DNA of 64,000 nt from Iodobacter fluviatilis (GCF_004194535.1 NZ_CP025781.1:1116001-1180000); one strand, 5' to 3'; positions 29,059 to 38,390 are shown, counted from the stretch's first letter. Notes: generated by a model not told the origin, from the letters alone. Program-made: numbers and translations.

Positions 29059-29651
29059 TGTTGACCAATACGCTCAATTTTTTAATCCGTAATCTGTGCG
29101 AGTTTTTTCTACTACTACTCTTAGCTAGGTTTTTTTTACAGGCAGCGCGGATTCCTTTTAAGCACCCACTGACGCAATTTGTTCTATCACTCACCAACTG
29201 GGCCGTTATTCCAGTACGGCGTATTTTGCCGCCGTTTCGTGGCCTAGACAGCGCCAGCTTAGTACTGGCATGGCTAGTAGCGCTGCTTATGCACGCCACT
29301 TTACTGGCCCTATCACCCTGGCCTTTTGATTTTACTGCGCCATTTTCACTATTTTCTTTAGCCCTTGCGGCCCTATTAGAAATCTGCAAAATGTCGCTAT
29401 ACCTGCTGTTTGCCACCGTTATTGGCCAAGCATTGATGTCTTGGCTTGCACCGTACAATCCGCTCATGCCGATTTTAACCGCGCTTACCGCACCATTCCT
29501 ACGTCCACTACATCGCTTTATTCCACCGATAGGTGGCGTAGATATCACACCACTGGTGCTGATTTTAGGAATTCAACTGGTGCTGAATGTTGTGGTGCCT
29601 AGCTTAGAGCAAATTATTTTGCAGGGCGTAAGCATGATTATGCTGAAGTAA
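29058..29651 (+). CDS. yggT: YggT family integral membrane protein
   Basis: This 197-residue, very hydrophobic protein has two YGGT repeats, each with a pair of helices: about 5-110 (FFLQAARIPFKHPLTQFVLSLTNWAVIPVRRILPP) and about 110-195 (LMSWLAPYNPLMPILTALTAPFLRPLHRFIPPIGGVDITPLV). Members are linked to osmotic tolerance and, in some lineages, membrane or cell-division roles. Third gene of the yggS-proC-yggT unit, coupled to proC by a 1-nt overlap. Confidence 0.92.
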   Translation: MLTNTLNFLIRNLCEFFLLLLLARFFLQAARIPFKHPLTQFVLSLTNWAVIPVRRILPPFRGLDSASLVLAWLVALLMHATLLALSPWPFDFTAPFSLFSLALAALLEICKMSLYLLFATVIGQALMSWLAPYNPLMPILTALTAPFLRPLHRFIPPIGGVDITPLVLILGIQLVLNVVVPSLEQIILQGVSMIMLK

Positions 29652-29735
29652 CTGAAGTTTTCAGCAAAATCCAAATATTGAACCACAGAGGAGCACGTAA
29701 CATTAGTCAATAAAAAAGCACGGAGAGAAAGCCAA

Positions 29736-29785
29736 TCCCTTGGTTTTCTCCCCGTGCTCTGAGTCTCTTTATTTGTAACTAGAGC
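29736..29785. terminator. Hairpin between yggT and fxsA
   Basis: Arms AGCACGG.GAGAAA / TTTTCTCCCCGTGCT, followed on the plus strand by CTGAGTCTCTTTATTT. It lies between the convergent genes yggT and fxsA. The composition (CACGGAG/GAGAAA) matches the hairpin after putA. Confidence 0.6.
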
Positions 29786-29803
29786 GTTTTGTCTATATAA
29801 AGC

Positions 29804-30229
29804 TTAGCCTTTCAAGCGATCCACATCGGGTTTAACTTGCCGGTACTCACCATCAATGACATCACTATCTGCACTCGCTGAAGCGGGCGTAACGGCCGCC
29901 TTATTACCCACCAAATAGCCCCAAGGCAACAGCAATACAAGCGCCACCACGTCGCCCAAAATACCCGGCAACAGCAGCAGTAACGCAGCAATATAATAAC
30001 GAGCAACGGCAAATAAGCTACTAACCCTTAAGCGCCCAGAACGCACATCATTAAACAGGGCAGCACCCACGGCGAGTTTATGATGGCGTAGCATCAGCAA
30101 ACCACTAAAAAACGCCACAATCAGCCACAGCACCACCCAAAAAATACCGATAGCTTTTGCCAGTAAAACAATCGAGATAATTTCAGCAATCGGATAGGCT
30201 ACAAACAACAATAACAGCAGGTAAGGCAT
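29804..30229 (-). CDS. fxsA: FxsA family membrane protein
   Basis: The protein is 141 residues from ATG 30229, with GGAG 6-8 bp upstream. It starts MPYLLLLLFVAYPIAEI and has several transmembrane helices (about 1-20, 25-45 and 75-100) with the conserved GLLMLRHHK segment, which fits FxsA. E. coli FxsA can overcome exclusion of phage T7 by F plasmids when overproduced; its normal role is unknown. The start codon shares two bases with the cutA start on the other strand, so each gene's ribosome-binding site lies inside the other gene. Confidence 0.88.
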   Translation of the reverse strand: MPYLLLLLFVAYPIAEIISIVLLAKAIGIFWVVLWLIVAFFSGLLMLRHHKLAVGAALFNDVRSGRLRVSSLFAVARYYIAALLLLLPGILGDVVALVLLLPWGYLVGNKAAVTPASASADSDVIDGEYRQVKPDVDRLKG

Positions 30230-30572
30230 GTCAACTCCAAATAATATTTTGATCGTGCTGTGCAATTGCCCAGACGAAGATGTAGCAAATCGTTTAGCCA
30301 GCGGTGTTGTAGCAGCGCGCCTAGCGGCCTGTGTGAACCAATTAGCCCCCGTGCAATCTACCTACTTATGGAACGAAAGAATCGAATCTACAAGGGAAGT
30401 TCCCCTCTTGATTAAAACGACCCAAACCGCCTACCCTGCTTTAGAAGCTTGGCTAGCCGCACATCACCCGTATGAGGTAGCAGAAATTATCGCCCTAAGC
30501 CTCACCGCAGGACTGCCCGCCTATCTAAACTGGGTACAAGACTCTGTTGGCTCTAAGGAAGCTATCGAATGA
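30228..30572 (+). CDS. cutA: CutA1 divalent-cation tolerance protein
   Basis: This 114-residue ferredoxin-like trimeric protein has the family landmarks ANRLASGVVAARLAACVNQL, STYLWNERIESTREVPLLIKT and HPYEVAEIIAL. Reported roles are copper/divalent-metal tolerance and possibly signalling; the mechanism is unclear. Start 30228 reads ATG within CATG shared with fxsA. It overlaps dsbD by ATGA, which is the E. coli cutA-dsbD gene order, and so forms a metal/thiol operon. Confidence 0.93.
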   Translation: MSTPNNILIVLCNCPDEDVANRLASGVVAARLAACVNQLAPVQSTYLWNERIESTREVPLLIKTTQTAYPALEAWLAAHHPYEVAEIIALSLTAGLPAYLNWVQDSVGSKEAIE

Positions 30573-32104
30573 TCTCTCTATTTCGCCTATTTAGCTTTTT
30601 CTTGCTCATCGGCTCCGCCAATGCAACAGATGACTTATTACCTCCAGAAAAAGCCTTCCAAGCTTACATGGTACAGATTGATGACCATACATTGGAAGTT
30701 CGTTTTAAAGTGGCACCCGGCTATTACCTCTATCGAGACCGGATTAGCTTTAAAGCCAATCCACAGCTCACGCCTGATTTCCCGATTGGTGCAGAAAAAA
30801 ACGACCCTAGCTTTGGTAAAGTGCACGTTTACAAGTACGATACCGCAGTTCGGCTCAAATCCACCGCACCTGTTCCATTAGATATGGCCATTAGTGCTAA
30901 GTTCCAAGGCTGTGCCGAAGTTGGCGTGTGTTACCCGCCGCAAACCCAGCAACTTAAAATAGGCGACGAGCCCAAAGACGCGCTAGAACAGCTTTTTGGC
31001 AAGAACAACACTCCCGTAGCAATCGGCCCCAGCGGGGCCGATGTTTTTTTCAGTGGTGGGTTTTTAACCACTCTCGGCATATTTTTTTTAGCGGGGCTGG
31101 GTTTAGCACTCACCTCCTGCATGTATCCCTTGATTCCTATTGTCTCAGGCATTGTTTTAGGTAATGGTCAGCAGGGCAAAATGCGCGCTTTGGGGTTGAC
31201 ATTTACCTATGTGCAAGGCTTGGCACTGAGCTACACCCTAATTGGCATTGCAGCCGCCGCTACCGGCACCTTACTTGTTGTTACCTTACAACAACCTTTT
31301 GTTATTGCCATATTTTCCATGTTTTTTGTTTTCATGGCGCTGGCTATGTTTGGGCTGTTTGATCTGCAACTGTCGGGCGGCATCCAAAGCAAAATGAATC
31401 AATGGGCCAATCTCCTACCTGGTGGCCAATTTACCTCCGTATTTGCGATGGGAGCACTTTCAGCGCTGATCGTTGGGCCTTGCATTGTCCCGCCATTGGC
31501 TGCTGCATTGGCTTATTTAGGCCAAACGGGAGATCTACTACTCGGTGGTAGCGCTCTATACATGCTGGCGCTTGGTCTAGGCTTGCCCTTACTTGCCATC
31601 GGCGTGTTTGGTGGCAGCGTCTTACCCAAGCTATCAGGCAAATTCATGCAGGGGATTAGAATAGTCTTCGGTGTCTTATTACTGGTTATGGCAGTATGGG
31701 TGGCTCGACCATTGTGGGAAAAAACAAGCGAAACAACTGGGCCGCAATTTGCTGCAATTAGTTCCGTGGCAGAATTAGATCGCTCCATTGCCAATGCCAA
31801 TGGCCAAATTGTTGTGTTAGATTTTTATGCTGATTGGTGTATTGCCTGCAAAGAGTTTGAGCGCGATACCCTGAGCGATCCAGAGATTCAAGCCACATTA
31901 TCCAAGATGGTATTACTGCGTGCCGATGTAACCCAAAATAATCCCGCAGACCAAGCATTATTAAAACGCTTTAAGCTATTTGGCCCCCCCGCTATTTTAT
32001 TTACTGGTAACCAAGGGCAATTTTTAAATGAGCGTGTGATTGGCTACCAAGATCCCGCAGCATTTAAAGCCACATTAAACCGAGTTAAAAAGGAAGCACA
32101 ATGA
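30569..32104 (+). CDS. dsbD: Thiol:disulfide interchange protein DsbD
   Basis: 511 residues, somewhat shorter than the 565 of E. coli. A signal sequence is followed by the periplasmic alpha domain (about 25-140; cysteines in CAEVGVCYPP near 115-121). An eight-helix membrane part holds the two reactive cysteines (TSCMYPL near 184, GPCIVPPL near 304). The C-terminal thioredoxin domain has CIAC at 424-427. It carries electrons from cytoplasmic thioredoxin to periplasmic partners such as DsbC and cytochrome c maturation proteins. It is coupled to cutA upstream and overlaps the TlpA-like gene by 4 nt. Confidence 0.95.
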   Translation: MISLFRLFSFFLLIGSANATDDLLPPEKAFQAYMVQIDDHTLEVRFKVAPGYYLYRDRISFKANPQLTPDFPIGAEKNDPSFGKVHVYKYDTAVRLKSTAPVPLDMAISAKFQGCAEVGVCYPPQTQQLKIGDEPKDALEQLFGKNNTPVAIGPSGADVFFSGGFLTTLGIFFLAGLGLALTSCMYPLIPIVSGIVLGNGQQGKMRALGLTFTYVQGLALSYTLIGIAAAATGTLLVVTLQQPFVIAIFSMFFVFMALAMFGLFDLQLSGGIQSKMNQWANLLPGGQFTSVFAMGALSALIVGPCIVPPLAAALAYLGQTGDLLLGGSALYMLALGLGLPLLAIGVFGGSVLPKLSGKFMQGIRIVFGVLLLVMAVWVARPLWEKTSETTGPQFAAISSVAELDRSIANANGQIVVLDFYADWCIACKEFERDTLSDPEIQATLSKMVLLRADVTQNNPADQALLKRFKLFGPPAILFTGNQGQFLNERVIGYQDPAAFKATLNRVKKEAQ

Positions 32105-32565
32105 AACATTGGCTTATTGCATTCAGTTTTATCAGTGCTTTAGCGCAGGCAGAAGGGATATTCACAGCCCAACTACCTGATTTAAAAAACAATGCTCAAT
32201 CTTTTGCACAGTGGAAAGGTAAACCAGTCATCATGAACTATTGGGCAACGTGGTGCAGCCCATGCCGCGAAGAAATTCCAGAATTTATTGCTTTACAAAA
32301 AAAGTATGCTGGAAAGGTACAGTTTATTGGCATTGCCATTGATGACGCAAAAGACGTCAGCACCTTTTCCAAACAATATGGAATTAATTACCCAATATTA
32401 GTGGGTGATGCCAATGCAATGGAGCTGATGCGAAAAGAAGGTAATCAGCTTGGTGGCTTACCCTTTACCGCAATTTACAATGCAAAGGGAGAGCGCGTCG
32501 CAATAGAATTAGGGCGGCTCAAAAAAGAAAAACTAGAAGGTTACTTAAAAGAATTAAGTAAATAA
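32101..32565 (+). CDS. TlpA/ResA-like periplasmic thioredoxin
   Basis: 154 residues. A cleavable signal peptide (ends near AQAEG, about residue 18) precedes a thioredoxin fold with the active site WCSPC (C52, C55), and a cis-proline region in GGLPFTAIYN. It is an exported reductase of the TlpA/ResA/DsbE type and probably receives electrons from DsbD, whose gene overlaps its start. Likely targets are apocytochrome c or other periplasmic cysteines; no ccm genes are in the window. A 10-bp-arm palindrome CATCGCGTAC/GTACGCGATG (32588-32610) follows and may terminate transcription. Confidence 0.9.
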   Translation: MKHWLIAFSFISALAQAEGIFTAQLPDLKNNAQSFAQWKGKPVIMNYWATWCSPCREEIPEFIALQKKYAGKVQFIGIAIDDAKDVSTFSKQYGINYPILVGDANAMELMRKEGNQLGGLPFTAIYNAKGERVAIELGRLKKEKLEGYLKELSK

Positions 32566-32617
32566 TTGTAAATTTATATTAGGGCAACATCGCGTACTTG
32601 GTACGCGATGTAAACAG

Positions 32618-32923
32618 CTAAAAGCCGCAAAACACATTTCTAAGCATCACAATCACTTCAAGAGTACGCAAATCACCAACACGGTAAAAAACCCGATTAG
32701 CATCTTTGCGCGTACGCAACACACCTTTTTCCCGCATCAAAGCCAGATGCTGGGAAATATTCGATTGTGTGGTGCCTACTTGCTCCACAATATCTTGCAC
32801 GCTAACTTCTTTATCCCCTAAAACACAGAGAATTTTTAAGCGCAGCGGGTGCGACATTGCTTTCATTGCACGCGAAGCCTGATCTATGTGGGGGTCGTCC
32901 ATATGCTCAATGGAATTGGCCAT
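32618..32923 (-). CDS. ArsR-family repressor resembling persulfide sensors (YgaV/BigR/SqrR type)
   Basis: 101 residues from ATG 32923 (an in-frame GTG at 32929 is possible). The winged helix includes the recognition helix TTQSNISQHLALMREKGVL. The metal-binding ELCVCDL motif of ArsR/SmtB is absent. Two cysteines remain, C33 in RLKILCVL and C99 in RNVFCGF. They sit 66 residues apart, matching the redox pair of SqrR and the LILC...NVYC pattern of YgaV. It is thus a candidate sulfane-sulfur or redox repressor. It converges on the dsbD/tlpA-like operon; targets are unknown. Confidence 0.8.
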   Translation of the reverse strand: MANSIEHMDDPHIDQASRAMKAMSHPLRLKILCVLGDKEVSVQDIVEQVGTTQSNISQHLALMREKGVLRTRKDANRVFYRVGDLRTLEVIVMLRNVFCGF

Positions 32924-33103
32924 AATCACTATCTGAAAAATAAAAGGTTTAAGGGGATATTCTAATTATATATTGCTGATTAGGGTAGAAATATTGCCAA
33001 ACGTTATAGAGGCTATTATGCAATGCGTTAGAATACTAGTGATATTTAAAAATTGTTTGCGTAACAAACCTGCGTAAGCAAACATCATAGGGATAAATTC
33101 AAT

Positions 33104-34639
33104 ATGAGCCAAAACGTGAAACCTGTCTTGTTACTCATTCTAGACGGCTTCGGTTACCGAGAAGAGACAACTGATAACGCCATCGCAGCCGCCAACAAGC
33201 CTCATTTAGATCGTTTATTTGCCACCTACCCGTGGACCACAATTAACGCCTCAGAAGAATACGTAGGCCTGCCTAAGGGCCAATTTGGCAACTCTGAAGT
33301 AGGTCATCTAAATATTGGCGCTGGGCGCGTGTTGCAGCAAGACATCAGCCGCATTGATTGTGACGTTGCAGATGGCTCCATTGGTCAAAACCCTGTGTTT
33401 GCTGAGGCCATTTCGCAAGCCAAGAATAGCAGCAAAACATTGCATATTTTGGGCTTGATTTCTGATGGTGGCGTACATTGTCACGAAGCCCATGTAAATG
33501 CTTTGATCACCGCAGCCAGTGATGCTGGTGTTACACAAATCCATGTGCATGCCTTCCTTGATGGCCGAGATACTCCACCACGCAGCGCCGCCGTTTACCT
33601 CGCCAAATTACAAGCCGTGTGCGACGCCCACCCAGTTGCGCGGATTGTCTCGGTGACTGGCCGCTACTGGGCGATGGATAGAGATAAGCGTTGGGAGCGC
33701 GTAGAACCCGCCTATAAGGTCATGGTGGAAGGTGAAGGCCTATTTCATGCAAACAACGCTGCAGATGCACTGGCCGCTGGTTACGCTCGCGATGAAAACG
33801 ATGAGTTTATCTCTGCCACCGCTATTGGTGAAAAATCATCGATGCAAGATGGTGATGTGGTGATCTTTATGAATTTCCGCGCCGACCGGGCTCGCCAAAT
33901 CACCACAGCACTCACCGATGCCAGTTTTGATGGCTTTAAAGCGCGTCAGCCAAAATTTGCCTCATTTAGCACGGCTACCAACTATGGCGCAGCCTATCCA
34001 AGCCTGCTTGTCGCCTACAATAAGCCAAAAGTAAAAAATAGCTTTGGTGAATACGTTGCCGCTCAAGGCTTGAAACAACTACGCATCGCCGAAACCGAAA
34101 AATACCCACATGTCACTTATTTTTTCTCTGGCGGCGAAGAAAAAGAATTTGCAGGGGAAGACCGCATCTTAGTGCCTTCACCTAAAGTAGCCACTTACGA
34201 TTTGCAGCCAGAAATGAGCGCACCAGAAGTCACTCGGCAAATTGTGGCAGCCATCGAATCCAAGCAATACTCTGTCATTATCTGTAACTATGCCAATGGC
34301 GATATGGTGGGCCACTCAGGTATTTTTGACGCAGCAGTTAAAGCAGTTGAAGCTTTAGACCAGTGTGTTGCACAATGTGTTGACGCCATGCTTGCAGTAG
34401 GTGGAGAAATCCTAATCACTGCTGACCATGGCAATTGTGAATTGATGTATGACCATACCGCGCATCAGCCGCATACCCAGCACACCACGGATCAAGTTCC
34501 ATTTATTTATATTGGCCGGCCAGCAACAATGGCGGCTCGTGGTAGCGGCGCATTACGCGATATTGCACCAACCATGCTGGCCTTAATGGGCCTTAATCAG
34601 CCCGAAGAAATGACGGGTAAATCATTGGTGAATTTCTAA
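33104..34639 (+). CDS. gpmI: 2,3-bisphosphoglycerate-independent phosphoglycerate mutase
   Basis: 511 residues, the normal length. The protein is of the alkaline phosphatase superfamily with two Mn ions. The phosphorylated serine lies in GNSEVGHLNIGAGR (near residue 63). Metal ligands lie in LLILDGFG (D14), NYANGDMVGHSG and ITADHGNCE. It interconverts 3- and 2-phosphoglycerate in glycolysis. envC starts 2 bp after the stop, as in the E. coli gpmI-envC order. Confidence 0.97.
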   Translation: MSQNVKPVLLLILDGFGYREETTDNAIAAANKPHLDRLFATYPWTTINASEEYVGLPKGQFGNSEVGHLNIGAGRVLQQDISRIDCDVADGSIGQNPVFAEAISQAKNSSKTLHILGLISDGGVHCHEAHVNALITAASDAGVTQIHVHAFLDGRDTPPRSAAVYLAKLQAVCDAHPVARIVSVTGRYWAMDRDKRWERVEPAYKVMVEGEGLFHANNAADALAAGYARDENDEFISATAIGEKSSMQDGDVVIFMNFRADRARQITTALTDASFDGFKARQPKFASFSTATNYGAAYPSLLVAYNKPKVKNSFGEYVAAQGLKQLRIAETEKYPHVTYFFSGGEEKEFAGEDRILVPSPKVATYDLQPEMSAPEVTRQIVAAIESKQYSVIICNYANGDMVGHSGIFDAAVKAVEALDQCVAQCVDAMLAVGGEILITADHGNCELMYDHTAHQPHTQHTTDQVPFIYIGRPATMAARGSGALRDIAPTMLALMGLNQPEEMTGKSLVNF

Positions 34640-34640
34640 A

Positions 34641-35954
34641 TTGCTTAGACCACTACTTCTTTTATTACTTACAAGCGGTGCACTGGCTGCACCTGCTACC
34701 CCTGCCGCTCCGCAGCAAGAATCACAGGCTAAGCAGGCCGAGCTAAAAGACTTACGTGGTCAATTGCAAGAGCTTAAAAAAGATCTGGCTGCCAATGAAT
34801 CCCACCGAAGCGAAGCCAGCGACGCTTTAAAAGATTCAGAAACAGCCATTTCTGACGCCAATCGTGTGCTAAGCAGCATGCAAGAAGAACAAGCCTTAAG
34901 CTCAGCCGAAATTAAACGTCTAGAAAATGATATTAGCCATACTCGTAGAGGCATTCAAGCCAGTCAAGTCAGGCTTGGAAAGATCCTCAAGACCCGTTAC
35001 AAGGCGGGCCAAATTGAAGCTTGGCGCTTACTACTTAATCAACAAGACCCTAATCAAGTCAGCCGCGAGCTCACCTACTACCGCTATATCAGCCGCTCTC
35101 AGCTGCAATTGACCAATAAACTAGAAGCGCAGCTGGCCGAACTATCCCAGCTTTCCGAAGAAATTCGCCAAAAAAACGAAGCCTTGCAACAGCTTGCCCA
35201 ACGCAAAAAGCAGCAAAAAGAAATACTGGTTTCTGAGCAGCAAGAAAAAAAACAAATTGTGAACAGCCTGTCACAAGAAATCAATAGCCAGCGAAATCAA
35301 ATCCAAAAGCTCGCTGCCGATGAAAAACGCCTAACTGGCCTAGTTGATAAACTCAATGCAATTATTAAACGCCAAGAGCTAGCGCGCGCAAAGCAAGCCG
35401 CCGCAGCCAAGCAGCTAGCAGAGAAAAAAGCCAAAGAACGCGCCATCAGAAATGCCACTGCACAGGCTAAAGCCAAAGCCGCTGGCAAACCCGCACCTAA
35501 AGCTGAACCAGAACCAGCACCAGAAACCACAACCGCGCTACCTGATGCCAGCCAAGCAGGCCAAGCCTTTGCTTCCCTCAAAGGCAAGCTCAGATTGCCG
35601 ATTAAGGGCGAGATTATGGGCCGCTTTGGCAGCACCCGGGGTGAAGGCGGGCAATGGAAAGGCGTATTTATCCGCGCCGCCTCCGGCCAGAGCGTGAAGG
35701 CCGTTGCCAGCGGGCGTGTGGTGTTTGCCGAATGGCTGCGTGGCTTTGGTAATATGCTGATTGTGGATCACGGCAGTGGATATATGAGTATTTACGCCGC
35801 GAATGAGAGCATTCTTAAGCAAGTAGGTGATACGATTAAGGCAGGAGACAGTATTGCCACCAGTGGGAACAGCGGTGGGATGGCTGATTCCGGCTTATAC
35901 TTTGAACTCAGGCAAAACGGCCGCCCTGTTGACCCACTAGCGTGGGCTGGCTAA
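34641..35954 (+). CDS. envC: EnvC-type murein hydrolase activator (LytM/M23 domain)
   Basis: 437 residues from a TTG start 2 bp after gpmI. It has a signal peptide (ends near ALAAP), long coiled coils (about 25-115 and 165-270), an Ala/Lys/Pro-rich linker (about 265-305) and a C-terminal LytM domain (GRFGSTRGEGGQWKGVFI … YFELRQNGRPVDPLAWAG). The zinc ligands of active M23 enzymes are replaced (KGVFI where HxGxD is usual), as in E. coli EnvC. It therefore activates amidases at the division site rather than cutting murein itself. Confidence 0.92.
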   Translation: MLRPLLLLLLTSGALAAPATPAAPQQESQAKQAELKDLRGQLQELKKDLAANESHRSEASDALKDSETAISDANRVLSSMQEEQALSSAEIKRLENDISHTRRGIQASQVRLGKILKTRYKAGQIEAWRLLLNQQDPNQVSRELTYYRYISRSQLQLTNKLEAQLAELSQLSEEIRQKNEALQQLAQRKKQQKEILVSEQQEKKQIVNSLSQEINSQRNQIQKLAADEKRLTGLVDKLNAIIKRQELARAKQAAAAKQLAEKKAKERAIRNATAQAKAKAAGKPAPKAEPEPAPETTTALPDASQAGQAFASLKGKLRLPIKGEIMGRFGSTRGEGGQWKGVFIRAASGQSVKAVASGRVVFAEWLRGFGNMLIVDHGSGYMSIYAANESILKQVGDTIKAGDSIATSGNSGGMADSGLYFELRQNGRPVDPLAWAG

Positions 35955-36008
35955 TGAGTATTAAGCAAATGGGCTTCTCCCGCATAAGTTGCAAAGCCAT
36001 TGGCCTAG

Positions 36009-36271
36009 GGTCTGTTGACGTTTCATTCGCCATTGCGCTGAGCCGGAAAACGGCTAGGCACAAGGCATGTGACGAAGGCAATAACGGGTTATTGTCGAGG
36101 AGCATAACGCATTGAATGGCCATTTTCCGGCTCAGCCCTTCGGGTTTAGCCCATTTTTGGGACTGCACGGCGTTAAAAATCGCTCATGGTACTCGTACCA
36201 TATCGCAATTTTCTCCTTGTTCAGCCCCAAAACTGTGCCAAACGCAGCCGTGAATGAAACGTCAATAGACC
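36009..36271 (-). mobile_element. MITE-like element family B, copy 2
   Basis: 263 bp, the reverse complement of copy 1 and by eye nearly identical to it over the full length. It is flanked by CTAG (36005-36008) and ATAG (36272-36275), in the 489-bp gap between envC and ctpA. The rest of the gap, 36276-36443, is A/T-rich and presumably carries the ctpA promoter. Confidence 0.85.
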
Positions 36272-36443
36272 ATAGGAAGTATTTGCTATACCAAATAAGA
36301 TTATTAAATCAAATCACGATATTGCACCGCATCTAAGGTCATTTTTTTATGCCTTTAGTGCTTTTCGTAGCAAAAAGCATCAAGAACACCCTAAACATTA
36401 AGAACAAAACCCATGTCAGTAAGCCTATAACAGGAAAACGCGG

Positions 36444-37895
36444 ATGTCCTCGAGCAGCAAAAAACCAAAGCTCCAAAAGATCGCCTTGCTACTGGCAGGC
36501 GCAGGTCTGGGCGTTGCCCTCAGTCTTTCCTTTAATGCCGTCGCCGATAAAGATGCAGGCGGGAACCCTCTGCCCGTTGAAGAGCTACGGGCATTTTCAA
36601 CGGTGTTTGGCCTGATTAAGCAAAGCTATGTTGAGCCAGTTGAAGATAAAAAGCTGATTACAGAAGCCATCAAAGGCATGGTTTCTGGCCTTGACCCCCA
36701 CTCAAGCTATCTAGATGCCGATGCATTTAAAGATATGCAAATCCAAACCCAAGGTGAGTTTGGTGGTTTGGGCATAGAAGTCAGCATGGAAGACGGCTTG
36801 GTTCGAGTCGTCTCGCCAATCGAAGACACCCCTGCTTACCGCGCAGGCGTAAAAGCCGGTGACTTTATCGCTAAAATCGACGAAACACCTGTGCAAGGCA
36901 TGTCGCTTAATGATGCCGTGACCAAGATGCGCGGCAAGATCGGTACATCCGTAACGCTCACCATGTTACGCAAAGGCGAAAGCAAGCCAATTGTGCTATC
37001 GCTAAAACGAGCGGTGATTAAAGTGCAAAGCGTGAAATCTAAGCTTGCCGAACCTGGCTACGGCTATATCCGTGTGGCGCAATTCCAAGAACACACCACA
37101 GAAAACGTCGCCCAAGCCTTAGAAGCGCTTTATAAAGAAAACAAAGCGCCCCTCAAAGGCGTCGTCTTAGATTTGCGTAATGATCCGGGTGGTTTGCTAA
37201 ACGGTGCAGTGGGTGTATCCGCAGCATTCTTACCTAAAGATACGCTGGTGGTTTACACCGAAGGCCGCACACCGGATTCTAAGATCAAGCTCACCGCTAG
37301 CAAGGAAAACTATCTACGCGAAAGTGGTAAAGATGATTACTTTAAAAACACACCAAAAGAAGTCAAAACCGTACCACTGGTCATCTTGGTCAATGGTGGA
37401 TCGGCTTCTGCTTCAGAAATCGTAGCGGGTGCATTGCAAGATCATAAGCGCGCCATCGTAGTTGGGACTCAGACTTTTGGTAAAGCATCGGTACAAACCA
37501 TCATGCCGATTGATAACAAAACGGCTCTGAAGCTCACCACCGCACGCTATTTCACCCCGCTAGGCCGCTCGATTCAGTTAAAAGGGATCACTCCGGATAT
37601 CGAGGTTGAAGAAGCAACCCTCAATGGCAAGGAACAAAGCGCCTTCCGTATTCGTGAAGCTGATTTAGGCCATCGTTTGGATAACCCAAATGAAAAAGAC
37701 GCAGGTAAAGCGGCATCCGAGCCTAAAGCCGTCATCAAGGCCCAAAAACCTAAAGGAGCTGTAAGCGAAACGGCGGAAGACACCCCACGCGAGCTGGCTT
37801 CTAAAAATGACTACCAACTGCAACAAGCGCTAAATATTTTAAAAGTTCAGCAAATTTTACAAAATAAAGCTGTAGCAGCACCCGCTAAGCCGTAG
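36444..37895 (+). CDS. ctpA: Carboxy-terminal processing protease CtpA (S41)
   Basis: 483 residues. There is an N-terminal membrane anchor/signal (about 10-33), a PDZ domain (about 95-170, EFGGLGIEVSMEDGLVRVVSPIEDTPAYRAGVKAGD) and an S41 core with the catalytic serine in GGSASASEIVAGAL (near 322) and lysine in TFGKASVQT (near 347). A charged Lys/Glu-rich tail follows. It trims periplasmic proteins and murein hydrolases, which fits its place after envC. The envC-ctpA-moeB order is common in betaproteobacteria. Confidence 0.95.
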   Translation: MSSSSKKPKLQKIALLLAGAGLGVALSLSFNAVADKDAGGNPLPVEELRAFSTVFGLIKQSYVEPVEDKKLITEAIKGMVSGLDPHSSYLDADAFKDMQIQTQGEFGGLGIEVSMEDGLVRVVSPIEDTPAYRAGVKAGDFIAKIDETPVQGMSLNDAVTKMRGKIGTSVTLTMLRKGESKPIVLSLKRAVIKVQSVKSKLAEPGYGYIRVAQFQEHTTENVAQALEALYKENKAPLKGVVLDLRNDPGGLLNGAVGVSAAFLPKDTLVVYTEGRTPDSKIKLTASKENYLRESGKDDYFKNTPKEVKTVPLVILVNGGSASASEIVAGALQDHKRAIVVGTQTFGKASVQTIMPIDNKTALKLTTARYFTPLGRSIQLKGITPDIEVEEATLNGKEQSAFRIREADLGHRLDNPNEKDAGKAASEPKAVIKAQKPKGAVSETAEDTPRELASKNDYQLQQALNILKVQQILQNKAVAAPAKP

Positions 37896-37991
37896 TCATA
37901 ACGCAAAATATCCATGAGGGGCTTGCCCTTCATGGATGCTTTGGGTGGGCAAGCTTTATCTACCCATGCAAGCTCGCAAAAGCGGAGAATA

Positions 37992-38390
37992 ATGATGAAG
38001 CCAGCAGACCCTCTCTCTAGGCAACACGATATTCAATTTTATCCGCGCCCTGCCCAGGCCAACCATGCGTTTCAATTTCTGGCAACGCTAACGGGCATTT
38101 CCGTTCAAATCTTTGCCAGCAAACATCGCATCTGTGTGCGCTACCAAATCAAAGAACACACATTACAAAGCATCGAAAATCAGCTCAAAGCGGCAGGCTT
38201 TCATTTGGATGAAAGCATCCTAAGCAAAATCAAACGCGCTCTTATTTATTATTGCGAAGATATCGCTCGTAGCAATTTAGAAATCCCCGAGCACAATATT
38301 AAAAGCCGCGATGTCTATGTTAAGGTTTGGGATAATCACCCACACGGTGATCACGATGAAACGCCGGAGGAGTTACGGCGGTATTTATAA
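37992..38390 (+). CDS. Conserved-looking hypothetical protein (132 aa)
   Basis: The start is at ATG 37992, with GGAG 5 bp upstream; the frame extends to 37914 without support. The protein is soluble, with no signal or membrane segment. It is His- and Ile-rich (HAFQFLATLTGISVQIFASKH; IKRALIYYCEDIARSN). I recognise no family. It has a good ribosome-binding site and lies between ctpA and moeB in the same direction, so it is probably expressed. Confidence 0.7.
   Translation: MMKPADPLSRQHDIQFYPRPAQANHAFQFLATLTGISVQIFASKHRICVRYQIKEHTLQSIENQLKAAGFHLDESILSKIKRALIYYCEDIARSNLEIPEHNIKSRDVYVKVWDNHPHGDHDETPEELRRYL

Noticed and set aside
29000-29548. 182-aa ORF antisense to yggT
   Set aside because: yggT is clearly the real gene; the antisense product is basic and low-complexity with no family signature.
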